Shown in pieces: positions 17,839 through 28,900 of a stretch of 45,645 nt of DNA (positions are counted from its first letter, which is position 1; each line of letters opens with the position of its first letter). Origin of the DNA: Chlamydoabsidia padenii. Lineage: Eukaryota; Mucoromycota; Mucoromycetes; Mucorales; Cunninghamellaceae. The notes below the pieces were generated by a model. The model ran no database searches. It worked only from the letters and a program-made list of their open reading frames with translations, and was not told the DNA's origin. The stretch covers positions 1 to 45,645 of the forward strand of contig JAIWND010000078.1 of the NCBI GenBank assembly GCA_025330725.1. Reading direction: 5' to 3'. The translations under genes and the position numbers were made by a program.

Positions 17839-19391
17839 ATGTCTACTTCTCAACTTAATACCAGCACCAACAACGATGTTATCACCGATGAAGACATTAT
17901 CATGGAGGAAATTCAACATATGGAGATTGTTAACTCTGTCATCTTGTTGATGATCGAACACCGTCGCCGAATGACAAACTTTTTTATGGAACAACAACGT
18001 CGTCATTTGTTTTTTAACGTCACCTTTGCGACTGGTTGGGTTTTGGCAATGGAGTGTTTCCCCGGTCTATTTCGCGCAGATCCTTCTTCTGTCATTGGTA
18101 GCAGTAATTACTGGTCTTTTGTCCACCCTAATCTCAACGACAACGACTACAGTGCCAACAGTTACAAGGCACATTACCGGGTGAACAGGACCACTTTCAA
18201 TTGGTTGGTGGAAACTTTATCTCCACACCCAATCTACAACACCAATAGTCTACAAATGCCAGCGTACAAGCAAATTGCGTGTGTCCTTTGGCGGTTTGCG
18301 AACACCCATTTCGGCTACAGAATGGCGTCGGTTCACTTGGGGATTGGACAAGGATCCTACCATAGGCTCACTCGGCGGTTTGTACGTGCTCTCTTGGACA
18401 CTCATATGAACAAGATTCAGTGGCCACGAGGTGAAGAAATTGTTCCGGTGGCGGATGACTTTGCCGTTGAAGGCAGGCTTCCTCGGGGTGTTATTGGTGC
18501 GGTGGATGGAAAGCTTGTGGTCATTCACTGTCCACATCTGGTCAACCCTGAAAACTACCGGGATCGAAAATCCCATCTCTCCATGAACCTTTTGGCCGTC
18601 TGCGATGCAAACATGCGGTTCACCTATGTGAACGCTGGAAATCCAGGTAATCAATACTTTACAAGTATTATCAGTACTAACCATTTTTCTGATCAGGTCG
18701 AATGCATGATGCTGGTATATTCACTGCAAGTGAACTGGCACATCTTTTCATCAACAATAGCAACGCAGTTACTCCTGATGGAACCTACATCATTGGCGGT
18801 AAGTATTAAAAGGTTTATTGCAGTGCTCACTTACGTGTTAACATATTTTTTCTTTCGTCTATAGATTCAGCATACCCTCTCTGGCCCAACGTGATCACGC
18901 CTTACTTCAGGCGGACGGCGGACGATTAAAAAAAAAACTTCAACAAGATTCACTCCTCGACACGAATGGTGATTGAACGAGCATTTGGCCAGCTCACAGT
19001 CAGATGGCGCTTCATCAAGCAGTACCTGTATTTGACGACGGAGGATCGCATGATTCGGGTGATTTATGCATCATGTATTCTTCACAACATATGTTTGGGT
19101 CTCGGTGACTTGATGCCAGTAGAAACGACGGTTGAACACGCTGAATTGGATACCATCGACAATGTAGATGCGCCTCAGCATATGTCTGACCTCATCACCA
19201 ACAACACCAACAGCAACAACGGCGAAGAAGATGAAGAAGATGAAGATGAAGAAAGCGATGATGACGATGATGGTGATGTTGAACAGGCAGCACCAACATT
19301 GCGGCAAGTACGGGCTAATAGACGACGATTGCGATTATTAGGTGAACAGCGGCGGGACGAAATTAGGGCGATGTTGGACTCTCGTCAATAA
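17839..19391 (+). pseudogene. Harbinger transposase 2, one in-frame stop
   Basis: Three exons: 17839-18646, 18697-18798 and 18865-19391, with GT-AG introns of 50 and 66 bases. Total coding length is 1437 bases, a multiple of three. Catalytic motifs are GAVDGKLVVIHCP (first Asp), IGDSAYPLWPN (second Asp) and MVIERAFGQL (Glu). NAGNPG followed by MHDAGIFTAS across the first intron is the standard Harbinger middle motif. The C-terminus has an Asp/Glu-rich linker and an Arg-rich helix. The single lesion is TAA at 18927-18929, next to a long A run, between the second Asp and the Glu. This is either a very young pseudogene or a sequencing error in the homopolymer. The transcript start region was altered by the chromodomain element 88 bases upstream of the ATG. 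Confidence 0.85.
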
Positions 19392-19460
19392 AAATGATTT
19401 TTTTTAAATTTGGTTTTATGGTAAGATAAAAAATAAAAATAAAAATAAAAAAAACGGACA

Positions 19461-20368
19461 CTAATCAGAATCTACTTCGTCGGTAGGTGTGGATGGCTGT
19501 GGGGCTGATGTTGATGATGAAGGATTAGGATTGGATGGGTTTGGTGGGAATCTTGATGCCAAAACTCTTGCGTAAAAGTTCTGGTGGTTTTCCACCTGTT
19601 GTCGCAAAACACTAACCAATTCCATGTAGTGTCGATCGTTGTGCTCCAAAAACTCGTTTTGGAGCTCCCGCATTCCTTGGATCGCCATGTCGGTTTGATT
19701 CCGCAACAAGTTGACGAGATCGTCCCTGGTGGTCCTTCTTCTTCTCCGGCTTTCTCGATCTTGGTGGTCGGCTTGACGCGATCTACGTTCACCTGCCACA
19801 GGTGCTGCTGATGATGATGGTGGTGGTGGAGCCTGTTGGTTTGGTGGTGGTGGTGGTGGTGGTGGTGGTGGGGCCTGCTCGTTTGATGAAGGTGGTGGTG
19901 ATGTTGCCGATGCCGATGATGTTGATGATGGTGGTGGTGGTGTCCTGAACGAGGTTTCCCCGCGCATGCTGTCAATTTCCAGCACTGGACCAGTGTTGAA
20001 GGCTTCGCCAATCAACCTATGCATTGCTTCATAATGCATCCAGGTTGATGGACCACCTCCCGACCCTGTTGCATTTACCTGACGTTTCTGCTGGTGGTAT
20101 TCCGATGTCAAACTCTGTAGCTTCTTCGTCAAGGCCGAGTCATTCCTATTGTCACCAGTCCTACTACGATACTCATCGTGTATTGTTTTTTTGATTGTTT
20201 TTTTTGTAGGTTAGAACTTTGGTGGTATTTTTGCATACGTCCTGTCCAGCATTCGATCAAGATGATCTCCTGCTCGCTGGTATAATGGCGCCTTTGTACT
20301 GCTGCTGCAGTTGTTGTTGCTGTCGCTTCTGCCGAAGATGGATCAGTCAAAAAAATAGGGTCAGTCAT
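19461..20368 (-). pseudogene. Myb/SANT-like partner of Harbinger 2
   Basis: From the ATG at 20366-20368 the frame reads RRHYTSEQEIILIECWTGRMQKY, the start of a Myb/trihelix-like domain. A poly-A region near 20180 separates it from the frame continuing IHDEYRSRTGD, then ALTKKLQSLTSEYHQQK and SGGGPSTWMHYEAMHRLIGEAF, the rest of that domain. The remainder is Pro-rich (a run of ten prolines) and ends in a Gln/Glu/Arg-rich helix and a Ser/Pro tail. It converges on the transposase gene, as expected for the Harbinger DNA-binding partner. The frame change may be a one-base slip in the A run or an unrecognised short intron, so the intactness call is uncertain. Confidence 0.6.
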
Positions 20369-20641
20369 TGTTGTTGTTGTAGTAGTAGTAGAGGAAGAAG
20401 ATTGTCTTTTTTAATAAAATACGTCTTTTATTTTTTTATTATTATTGGTGATTATAGCAAATTTATTGTGTAACTATTAAAGTTTAGGCTAGACGGAAGG
20501 TCGAACGGCTTTTGTTGGGTCGACGAAAGCCTTCTCTTAAAAAATAAAGGTCGTTCGACCTTCCCAAGATCCAATGCATTTATTGGCCAACTTCATTTCC
20601 CGCTAAAGGTCAGACGGAAAAGTGTCTGGAGAGCGACCCAA

Positions 20642-20861
20642 CACTCATCACATGCGCCCCGAAAACTTGGTCCGTTTTGCGGCCGCTATCAGGGCTACTG
20701 GTAAGGAGCATAACTATAAAAATTGGACAAAATCACAATATACTAACAAGTCTTTGATTGTAACTAGGTGGTGAAGTCCGTGATGTCGTTGGTTTTATCG
20801 ACGGCACTATGCAGCCAACATGCCGCCCTTATATGCGACAAGATGAACAACGCCTGATGTA
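20642..20861 (+). pseudogene. Old Harbinger-type transposase 3, middle part
   Basis: Continuation of the gene at 14701-15240 beyond the Harbinger 2 insertion. It reads THHMRPENLVRF, crosses a 67-base intron (20701-20767), and continues GFIDGTMQPTCRP, which holds the first catalytic Asp. The frame then ends at a TA dinucleotide where the Tc1/mariner element inserted. Sequence right of that element (25018 onwards) does not resume the gene. Confidence 0.7.
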
Positions 20862-21000
20862 CTGGATTTTTCCTTTAGCTTGGCGGCCTTTGCCAAATAA
20901 ATCGCGGCTTTTGAAATTTGACTTTGCACCCTGTGAAACCTGATTGGCGGCCATTAACCTCTGACTTTGCCCCAATCCACTTTTGGCTTGCAGTGATGAA

Positions 21001-22071
21001 ATTTTTGTGCTGATACCCAACATCCACTCTTCACAAATACTTGATATACATCATATGAAAGCAGCAGCTTAAAGGTTCAGTACCATTAATAGTAATCACA
21101 ACAAATAGACGTTTCATCCTTTTTTTTTTCTTCTCTCTCAACACATTTCATTTTTTTGTTTTAAAAGTAACGATTTATTTCAACATCAATGATTCAAATC
21201 GCTATTCTATAATAACAATACTATCATGCTAGAGATATGAGTTTCAATGTCAGTCACCAGTCTTCGCAAAGTTTTGCACGTTGCCCGAGGTCTTGTCACG
21301 TAAACATTTAAAACTATTAGTCGGTGGTTTTTAGATATGATTTAGTTGTTTTGTTTCTATTACCTTGGATTCATTATCAGAACCATTAAAAAGGTTGGTT
21401 TCCAGGTACTTGGGATATTCATGCTCCCACACATAAAGTAGACCTTCTTTACCAAGGCAACGTGATCCTCCTTGGTAACACGAGTCCTCTTGAGTACTTT
21501 CAAGAACTCGAGGAGCCAGTAAGTACACTTCATATATAAATAAGAATTGAAGTTAAAAACGTTGCTGATCAATGCTGTTTTTTAACTTACGTTTTACATT
21601 GTAGACAAAGAAATTGTTCACTAGAGGGAGACCCACGTGAAGGTCTACAGCAGTGTGTAGAGAGACATGATCTCTATAGTATATAAAACAACAGAGAGGA
21701 ATGTCATTAAGAGTTGAGTCATTGTTACTTGTCTTTGTTTTTTGTTTTTTCTTGACAAGTTACCTTCAAAAGTCCAAGTTTTGTAGTGTGAATGGAGTAT
21801 TGGTTGACTTTTTGTGCCTTTGGTTGTTGTGAAGAGATAGAGAGTTGTGAGATGTCGTTGTGATAGGAATGCGAAGTTTTAGTATAGCTTTCAGTAAAGG
21901 AAAAAAAAAAGAAATAAAGCGAAGAAAAATGTGCCCTCCGTTTTTTTTTTTTTAAAAAAAAGGCTCATCTTTGACTGTGCCTGATTTCACTGCTTATCCT
22001 CATCTTCATCTTGATTTACTCCGTACCTGCGTGCCTGAGTTTATATAAATCGATTCTTTTGACTTTCAAGA
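21001..22071. other. Unassigned interior of the Tc1/mariner element
   Basis: Two overlapping minus-strand frames at 21331-21572 (reading TKEDHVALVKK and YPKYLETNLFNG) may be fragments of one frameshifted exon, with a GT at the next boundary. I do not recognise them. The rest (21600-22071) is noncoding by eye. Confidence 0.35.
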
Positions 22072-22557
22072 TCATACTGAATATTTATTGAAATGCATTT
22101 GCCTAAGCTGTTCTAGATCATGATCATCTACTTTTGGAATTGCAGAGCCACGCTTGCGGTTCTTCACAGGAGGAGGCATCTTGTCCTTGTATTGCTTGAC
22201 AAGTGATGCTGCTGTTGACCTTGGCATACCAACAGCCGCGCCTGCTTTTTGCGCACTTGTACCATCCACATAAAAAAGTTTAAGAACTTTTAAAACATCT
22301 TCTTGTGTATAAGTTTTCCTCTTATGGGTTCGTCTCTTTTTGGGCTTTTTAACTGTTGGAGAATTGCTAGTGGGGCCAGAAGGGGGTGAATCTTGCATTT
22401 CATCCATTGTGAGGCCAGGAACAGAAGACATTTGTAACTTATTCAAATGATAGGTCATCAAGTCATCATCTAAATTGCTGTAAACGTCCATATAGTCCAC
22501 ATCTTCCCGTTCAGATTGATGGATGGGAGTTCTTTTTAACAAATTAAAATTCATCAT
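22072..22557 (-). CDS. HTH protein related to Tc1 transposase N-termini
   Basis: 161 residues. The second start codon (MNFNLL) is an alternative. The first half is acidic and of low complexity; the second half carries KKRRTHKRKTYTQEDVLKVL and LFYVDGTSAQKAGAAVGMPR, then TAASLVKQYKDK. This is a helix-turn-helix of the same type as residues about 125-170 of the transposase encoded at 23209 (TEKQVNDLLYLV, KGYYASDAAKETGI). It ends before any catalytic motif and points away from the transposase, 650 bases apart. It could be a separate end-binding or regulatory protein of the element, or the surviving 5' exon of a second Tc1 insertion. No stop or frameshift is seen within it. Confidence 0.6.
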   Translation of the reverse strand: MMNFNLLKRTPIHQSEREDVDYMDVYSNLDDDLMTYHLNKLQMSSVPGLTMDEMQDSPPSGPTSNSPTVKKPKKRRTHKRKTYTQEDVLKVLKLFYVDGTSAQKAGAAVGMPRSTAASLVKQYKDKMPPPVKNRKRGSAIPKVDDHDLEQLRQMHFNKYSV

Positions 22558-22777
22558 GCTTTAGTGTCTATTGTGATTGAAACGGAAGAAAAGCTCGATT
22601 AAAGCGCTGGTCACAATACTTAAATGTCAAATCAGTTTTCTTGGCGGAGATGACAAAATTGTCAAACACGAGGTGAAAGGCAAATCAATGTAACCATGTT
22701 GTACAGTAGATGATATTGGCTGCAGTACTATGGTCGGAGACTAAAAAATTATGGGAGACAAAGACGAAGTAGAAAGC

Positions 22778-23120
22778 GAATACAAGACATGTGGAAGATA
22801 AAGTGGAAGACAAAGTAGAAGTCAGGGATGAAGAAATTGTGGAAGACATAGTGGAAAGCGAATACAAGACATGTAGAAGACAAAGTGGAAGTCGGAGACG
22901 AAAAAATTTTAGAGAACAAAGTGGAAGTCGGAGACGAAGAAAATGTGGAAGACAAAGTGGAAGTCGGAGACGAAGAAAGTTTAGAAGACAAAGTGGGAAG
23001 TTGGATAAAAGACATGTGGAAGACAAAGTGGAAGTCGGAGACGAAGAAAATGTGGAAGACAAAGTGGAAGTTGGATAAAAGACATATGGAAGACAAAGTG
23101 GAAGTCAGCGACGAAGTTTT
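22778..23120. repeat. 36-bp minisatellite upstream of Tc1 transposase
   Basis: About nine imperfect units of GTGGAAGACAAAGTGGAAGT plus a variable half (GGAGACGAAGAAA or TGGATAAAAGACA). The length keeps one frame open, so it can be read as an Asp/Glu/Val/Lys repeat, but it precedes the likely start codon of the transposase. Confidence 0.88.
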
Positions 23121-23208
23121 TTTTTTGGCAGTTTTAAAAATTCGTCGCTCCTTGATTCCCTTCTTGCTTATTTTTTGTTGCACAAACTATCTCATTGTAC
23201 TTCTTCTC

Positions 23209-24717
23209 ATGTCCTCTCAAATTATTTTAGACCCTTACTGTGAAAGTGTAGACAAAGTGGACCGCCATCCGCTCGGTCCCAACCCAATTTCGTTCATCTA
23301 TGATGAATTATGTGATATTGATGACTCTTTAATTGATGAAATGAATGCCGAACGTCCCTCTCGTGTGGTTTCGAATGGTTTTGCAGATGCAGTGAGCGTG
23401 GATTATTCTTCGCAAGGCTTCAACGATGCTCATAATTGCATCCAACCTTTGTTGTCCCTGATCGACTATCAGCCTTCTTCTGGTGAGCAAAAATCAAGCA
23501 AGAAAAATGCCGCTACTCCAATGCCTGAAAATGTTAATTCTAAGGCAATCCCAGATGCCAGCAAGCTCATCCGTGGGCAATATAGAAAGTACACGGAAAA
23601 ACAAGTCAATGACCTCTTGTATCTTGTTTTTGTTAAAGGTTATTATGCTTCTGACGCCGCCAAGGAAACCGGGATCAATGTCCGCACTGGCCAAAACTAT
23701 GTTCGAACAGCACGGGAAGTTATTGCCAGCAACATCAAGCTTTCCACAGAAGAAGTTGGCCATGAAAACGATGCCATGGAACTTGAACAACCAGTCGAAT
23801 CCAAGGAACGGAAATATGGAAATCAGAAGTTATTTAAGGCTCACACCCAATTCTTTCTTCAGTTCTTCCAAGGTTATCCCGATGCGACCCTCAAGGAAGC
23901 CAGAGACGCTGTGATGAAGGAGTTTCCTGATTTGACGATTACTGTGTCGGCCATCCACAAGCATCTGGTCAAGCATTGTGCCCTGACGATGAAGAAAATG
24001 GAAAAACTGCCGGAAAGAAGAAATGATGAGACGACGTTGGAGCAACGACGTTCTCGCATTTTGGAATGGAAGGCAATTGACGATTTCGATTACCTTACCA
24101 ATTGTGTCTTTATTGACGAAGCTGGGTTTAACTTGCACATCAAGCGCAATTTTGGTCGTTCTCCTCGTGGTACGCCGGCGAAGGTGGTGGTGTCGACACA
24201 ACGGGGTGTCTCCATGACAATGATTGGCGCGATGTGTGAAAAGGGGATAATTTCGCTGACATTGCGTAAGCCCTCTGCTGTGGTGTCGAAGAAGAAAAGG
24301 AAGCTTACCTACGAAGCTGGTGTGGATGTCAATGGTCGGGTTGGGACAAGAACGAACCACTATCTGCAATTCTTGAATGTGCTAATGGATGTTTTGGATC
24401 AGAGGGAAATGAAGGGGCGTTATTTAATTATGGATAATGCTCCTATCCATAAATCTCAAGAAGTGGTCGACCTGATCTTGAGAAGGGGATACCGATGCAT
24501 TTATTTGCCAGTGTACTCTCCTTTCTTGAATCCAATTGAAGAAATGTGGTCGAAGATCAAGTTTGGCGTCCGGCGCAATGATGTGACAGAGAAGGACACG
24601 CTGATTCCAAGAATTGTCGAAGCCGCCAAAACGGTTACTGAATCAGATTGTCGTGGTTGGATCAATCATTCCCTTTCTTTCTTTGACAGATGCTTGGATA
24701 AAGAAAGTAACTTGTAG
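23209..24717 (+). CDS. Tc1/mariner transposase (DD34E)
   Basis: 502 residues from the ATG at 23209; the longer upstream frame only translates the minisatellite and a hydrophobic stretch, so it was not used. Residues about 120-175 hold a helix-turn-helix (YRKYTEKQVNDLLYLV). A second DNA-binding part follows around KERKYGNQKLF and AIHKHLVKHC. The catalytic triad is Asp303 (FIDEAGFNLH), Asp409 (IMDNAPIH) and Glu444 (SPFLNPIEEMW), with 34 residues between the last two. The enzyme would cut and paste its own element at TA sites in the nucleus. The frame is intact and lies inside matching inverted repeats. The dead copy at 2815-3855 is a close relative. Confidence 0.92.
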   Translation: MSSQIILDPYCESVDKVDRHPLGPNPISFIYDELCDIDDSLIDEMNAERPSRVVSNGFADAVSVDYSSQGFNDAHNCIQPLLSLIDYQPSSGEQKSSKKNAATPMPENVNSKAIPDASKLIRGQYRKYTEKQVNDLLYLVFVKGYYASDAAKETGINVRTGQNYVRTAREVIASNIKLSTEEVGHENDAMELEQPVESKERKYGNQKLFKAHTQFFLQFFQGYPDATLKEARDAVMKEFPDLTITVSAIHKHLVKHCALTMKKMEKLPERRNDETTLEQRRSRILEWKAIDDFDYLTNCVFIDEAGFNLHIKRNFGRSPRGTPAKVVVSTQRGVSMTMIGAMCEKGIISLTLRKPSAVVSKKKRKLTYEAGVDVNGRVGTRTNHYLQFLNVLMDVLDQREMKGRYLIMDNAPIHKSQEVVDLILRRGYRCIYLPVYSPFLNPIEEMWSKIKFGVRRNDVTEKDTLIPRIVEAAKTVTESDCRGWINHSLSFFDRCLDKESNL

Positions 24718-25015
24718 TCTCAGTACTCTTCACTTTTATTATTTTTATTATTATAAACTCACTCATGTCTTTCTGTCTTTCTTTCTTTTTTATATATATT
24801 CTGACTCATGTCTGTCTTTTTTTTTCTTTCTCCTCGAGTATTCACGCAAAGTGAATGCTGGGATTCCTTTCTGTGCATCAATCACTGCAAACCAAAGTGG
24901 ATTGGGGCAAAGTCAGAGGTCAATGACCGCCAATCAGGTTTCACAGGGTGCAAAGTCAAATTTCAAAAGCCGCGATTTATTTGGCAAAGGCCGCCAAGCT
25001 AAAGGAAAAATCCAG

Positions 25016-25200
25016 TACTAATTTCTTGTTCTATAAAAAGAATACTAATGACTAGGGAGAGCAACTAATAATAAGGGGTTAGAGTAAGGGGTTAAGAATA
25101 GGGGTTAAGAATAAGGGGTTAAGAATAAGGGGTTAAGAATAAGGAGAAACAGGATCGTGTTGAGAATCTTTTTTAGGTAAGCGAGATTTGGGTCATCACA
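25016..25200. other. 14-bp tandem repeat and LTR-C-like end
   Basis: At about 25072-25145 a unit close to AATAAGGGGTTAAG repeats five times. It resembles telomere-type repeats only superficially. The stretch ends GAGATTTGGGTCATCACA, nearly the same as the end of the LTR at 25313-25769, so it may be a second, decayed copy of that LTR. No gene is present. Confidence 0.5.
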
Positions 25201-25827
25201 CCATATCAGTTTTTTTTATTTTGGTGTCATCATTAATCTTTTTTCTTTTTTAACAAGTGTGTTGGTAATTTGATATTTCTTTCTTCTTTACTCTTATTTT
25301 TATAATAAAAGGTGTCAGAGTCCTCCCCGGAAGGGTAGAGAGGATCGAATAGTTCCAACACAAAGGAAGAAACGGAAACAGGAACAGGGACAGAAGACAT
25401 GGCAAGAGTAAGTTAAATAAATAAGTTTATATAAAGAGAAAAGGGAGTTATAATAATAAAATGAGTTGTCAGGATACAGATCAAAATGGAAGGGGAAAAG
25501 GTGGGGTATTTATACTAGTTCTGTGATCTAATAAAAAAAGGTTGATGGAAAGTTCAAGATGAAAGTAATAGGTCAAGTGGTCGTGGCGCAGATGGATGAT
25601 CATTGCAGATCGTTTCAGGTTTAGATGGAAGTGTTTCAGGAATGTTAATCAGGTGGTCCAAGCGCAGTAATAAGAAGATAATTAGATCATGTGGTACAAT
25701 GAGAAGTAAATCGGATCAAGTGATTAAGGTTTGACAGATGCCTTGATTTGGCGAGATCGGGTCATCACAAAAGGTTACTTTCAAACTCGTATTCTATATA
25801 CTACTCTTATATCACACCAACACTACA
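25201..25827 (+). repeat. Family B LTR fragment, interrupted by another LTR
   Basis: 25205-25312 and 25770-25827 match the 3' half of the family B LTR (ending AACACTACA), with an internal deletion of about 85 bases near 25225. It is split by the family C LTR at 25313. Its right end abuts the pogo/Tigger pseudogene. The left end is lost. Confidence 0.8.
25313..25769 (+). repeat. Solo LTR, family C, nested in a family B LTR
   Basis: 457 bases from TGTCAGAGTCC to GGTCATCACA, flanked by AAAGG at 25308-25312 and 25770-25774. TG...CA ends and the 5-bp duplication support an LTR retrotransposon origin. There is no coding sequence. Confidence 0.82.
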
Positions 25828-25999
25828 GGATCGATGCGATGGGACCCATCACCATTAACTACAATATGAACAGTAATACGGCTTTTGTCAAGTTTTCACC
25901 TTGAGCTTTTACACCTGATTGCACAATAGTTGTTCTGGGAGCAGCGTTGTAGAACAAAGCGGTTTCATCGAAGTTGTAAATCCGCTCGATAGGATATTC
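25828..25999 (-). pseudogene. pogo/Tigger-type transposase, catalytic fragment
   Basis: On the minus strand, directly continuing the fragment at 29658-30184 across the MULE, the frame reads IERIYNFDETALFYN, with the NFDETALF signature that carries the first catalytic Asp of DDE_1 (pogo/Tigger/CENP-B-like) transposases, and then TKAVLLFI. It is cut at 25827 by an LTR fragment, so the second Asp and the final acidic residue are absent. Confidence 0.85.
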
Positions 26000-28900
26000 G
26001 AACCCACTTAAATAATGAGAATAATTCACTGTCACGATTTTTAATTTCAGACTGACAACTTGAATTTTATATGAAATTTCATCTTACTTATTTTTTTTTT
26101 TTTTGACTTTTTCCACTCTTACTTCCTCTTTTGCTAAAAATAAATCTTTTCACCTTTTTTTATTTAAAAAAGCACTACAAGAAAAAAAAAGCATCCTCTT
26201 CTTCTTCATCTATCCATCCAACCATCTTTATTACACTTTAACATTTATAAATAAAATCATGCTTATAATAGGAAATTTTCACGAACCATCTTCACGAATC
26301 CACAGTAAATCAGCACACGGACTCAATAAAAAACAGCCGTGACAATCAACAGAATATCAGTAATAGCAGCAAGGGATTACAGTGGACCAGCTATAACAAT
26401 CAACAAAAGGAACAATAATCATGCACAACATTGAAACAGCTAAAATAATCGACAAATGAACACCAATGATATTAAAAAATAAGGAAGAAACGGTAGTATC
26501 AAGCAACAAAGATATAAAAAAGGAAGAGCGACAACGAATGTATTTGGGTTTCTTAGTATAGCTTAGCATAGTGTATGACGTAAATTAGAATAGTTTGTGT
26601 AATAAACGCTTTTTTAAATAAAAGTGGCGTGCTTTTATCGTCCTTCTACCCGTGTTTACTTTTTTAATCAAACAACTGATATGTCTACCTCACCAGAACC
26701 AATTACTTACAACCTTACTAACATCAAGGATGCTCTTATGCCTACAGCTATTCCGGGTGTATGGAAGCTTCCTTTGAATACATATATAAATGTGTCCATC
26801 GACGAGTGGAAAGAATGTGTCGCCGAAATTGAAAAACTTTGTGCAGAAAAGTGGAACGTCAAGTCTACTTATAATCCCAAAACCAGCAACTCTTTTGTGC
26901 GATTCAGTAAGAGCTACCAATGTCACCGATCTGGAGAACCCCCCAAGGAAGTTCCTACTGCTCGCCCAAACCAAAAAAATTCAAAAAAAGTGAATTGCAC
27001 AGGCATTTTACAAGTTTTTAAATATGCTGATAATCCATCAGTTGCGAAGATAATTTTGAAGTTCGATCATATCAACCATATTCCCGGAGGCCGGTCTGAT
27101 ATCGGCACTTTGCCCTTAAAGAAGAAGATGTTGGATTACATTTTGACACGGCTACAAAGTGGGGGTAGCTGTTCTGAGATCCGTATGGATTCGTTGCGCC
27201 AGCTCGAAGAGTGGGACAATGAAGACGGCGAATCATTAGTTCAAAGGCCCGTTGTATATGACGATGTGTACAATCAAATGGCGAAGGTAAATGTCATAAA
27301 TAGGGGATCGAAAATTTTCTGCATGAATTTCATTTTTTTTTACCATCAGCTGAAAACTAAACTGTACATGTTTCGAAAAAATGATCGGGAATCTTTGAAC
27401 ACCTGGTTGGACAATCGTCTGGTTTCCCAGCAATACAATATTTTCACTGGCAATCCTCAAGCATATAGCACAAATGAGGATCTTTTTGCTCGTGGCTTTC
27501 AGTCTCCCAACCAAGTATTCCAAATGGGTCGTGCTGTATCTTTCTGCCTTGATTCAACTCATGGTATTAGTTGTAGGTCAACAGAAGTATTGTATACCCT
27601 TGTCATTAAGCACCAGGAAACCGGCACAGGGTTCCCTACAGCGTATATGATCACTAATGATCAATCGGCGGGCCCAATTGTTCAGTGGCTGGGTCATCTC
27701 CGAGACAATAGTAGTTTCCGTCCACAATGCATAACTATTGATTGCAGTATACCTGAAGTAAATGCGATTAAAAGTCAATGTCCCTCAGCGATTATACACT
27801 ACTGTGGGTTTCATGTCGCCCAAGCCTGGCAAAGACAACTGAAACAGAAGGTGAAGCTTGATGGGTCCCACACCAGTACCGAACTTGGGCATTTTAGAAA
27901 CGATCTTTTGAAGGATTTAAAATTTATTTTGATGGAAAAAGACTTGGATGAGTTTCACCAAAAAGTTCATAAATTCTTCGAAGAATATAACGGCAGTGGT
28001 GCCGATCCATTCTTGGATTACATGGAAAAAGTCTGGTTCGCTAATGATGAAGTAATCAGTAGATGGAGCAGCGCATGCTTGCCAGTGCAATACCATGTGA
28101 TGGCCACGAACAATTATATTGAGTCATGGCACAATCAACTAAAGACAAAGCACCTGAAGTCCGAAAGAAACCGTCGTCTGGATAGGCTAGTCTTCATCCT
28201 TACCAATAATGTCGAGAAATTTTTTCTGGCAGAATCAGAAAGGATAGCGTTGAATAGCGGCAGAATGGGACCATTGGAACAAGCAAACGCATCCCGACGA
28301 GCAGCAGCACGAAGCATGGCCCCCAACATGTTCGAAATGATCACCAATCCTTTGAATGATCACGGAAACAACATTCTTGATCCTGCGGGTGTGTGGAAAG
28401 TTAGTTCATTTGTTTCTGCTGGCATTATTTACGATGTAGTTGTTGACTCGAATAAGGCTATTGCACATTGTACCTGCATGGATTTTGCTACAAGACAAGC
28501 TCCGTGTAAGCATATGTGTCTTCTGAATATATACACAAAACACCCCCTTCTATACTATCAACAAAGTCATAATGTTCAACAAAGTCAATCCATTGAAGGT
28601 AACCCTTTCCCCCACCACAACAACAATACCGATAATAATTTGACTAACGAGTTGTTATTTATCTATTTATTTCAAAACATGCTAACACTACGGAGTTCCA
28701 ACAACACCCAGACCAACACCCAGAAGCAGAGCATCAACACTAGATGGAATCCATGCCGCTATACAATCATTAAATTCGACCATTACAACGCTGCACCACC
28801 AGAACCGATATGTCAGTCGCCTATCGCAAGTTCAAAGCGTGTCGCTGGAAGAGTTGCAAGAAGTGGATGCTTATTTGAGACGTGGCATAGCCATGATTGA

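Larger units (their letters stand above)
15241..20638 (+). mobile_element. Harbinger element 2, carrying nested chromodomain element
   Basis: It is bounded by CAA at 15238-15240 and 20639-20641. The ends share GGTCGCTCTCCAGACACTTT as an inverted repeat extending about 45 bases. The left end has an extra copy of GGTCG. It contains a plus-strand transposase and a convergent minus-strand Myb-like gene. The A+T-rich chromodomain element (15517-17751) sits in its 5' leader, so without the nest it is about 3.2 kb. The 3-bp duplication matches the Harbinger superfamily. Confidence 0.82.
20862..25015 (+). mobile_element. Tc1/mariner element with two divergent genes
   Basis: It is flanked by TA at 20860-20861 and 25016-25017. 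The ends CTGGATTTTTCC and its complement begin an inverted repeat of about 140 bases with few mismatches (20862-21000 and 24870-25015). At 4154 bases it is long for this family because it holds an extra minus-strand HTH gene, a minisatellite and about 1 kb of unexplained sequence. The transposase gene is intact, so the element could be active. Confidence 0.88.

Noticed and set aside
19472..20011. 179-codon His-rich minus-strand frame
   Set aside because: It is the out-of-frame reading of the Pro-rich linker of the Myb-like gene.
22885..23208. Upstream extension of the Tc1 transposase
   Set aside because: It translates the minisatellite and a hydrophobic stretch; the family-like sequence starts after the ATG at 23209.
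25072..25145. Internal telomere-like array
   Set aside because: The unit is about 14 bp with variable members and only five copies; it does not match a known telomere repeat.
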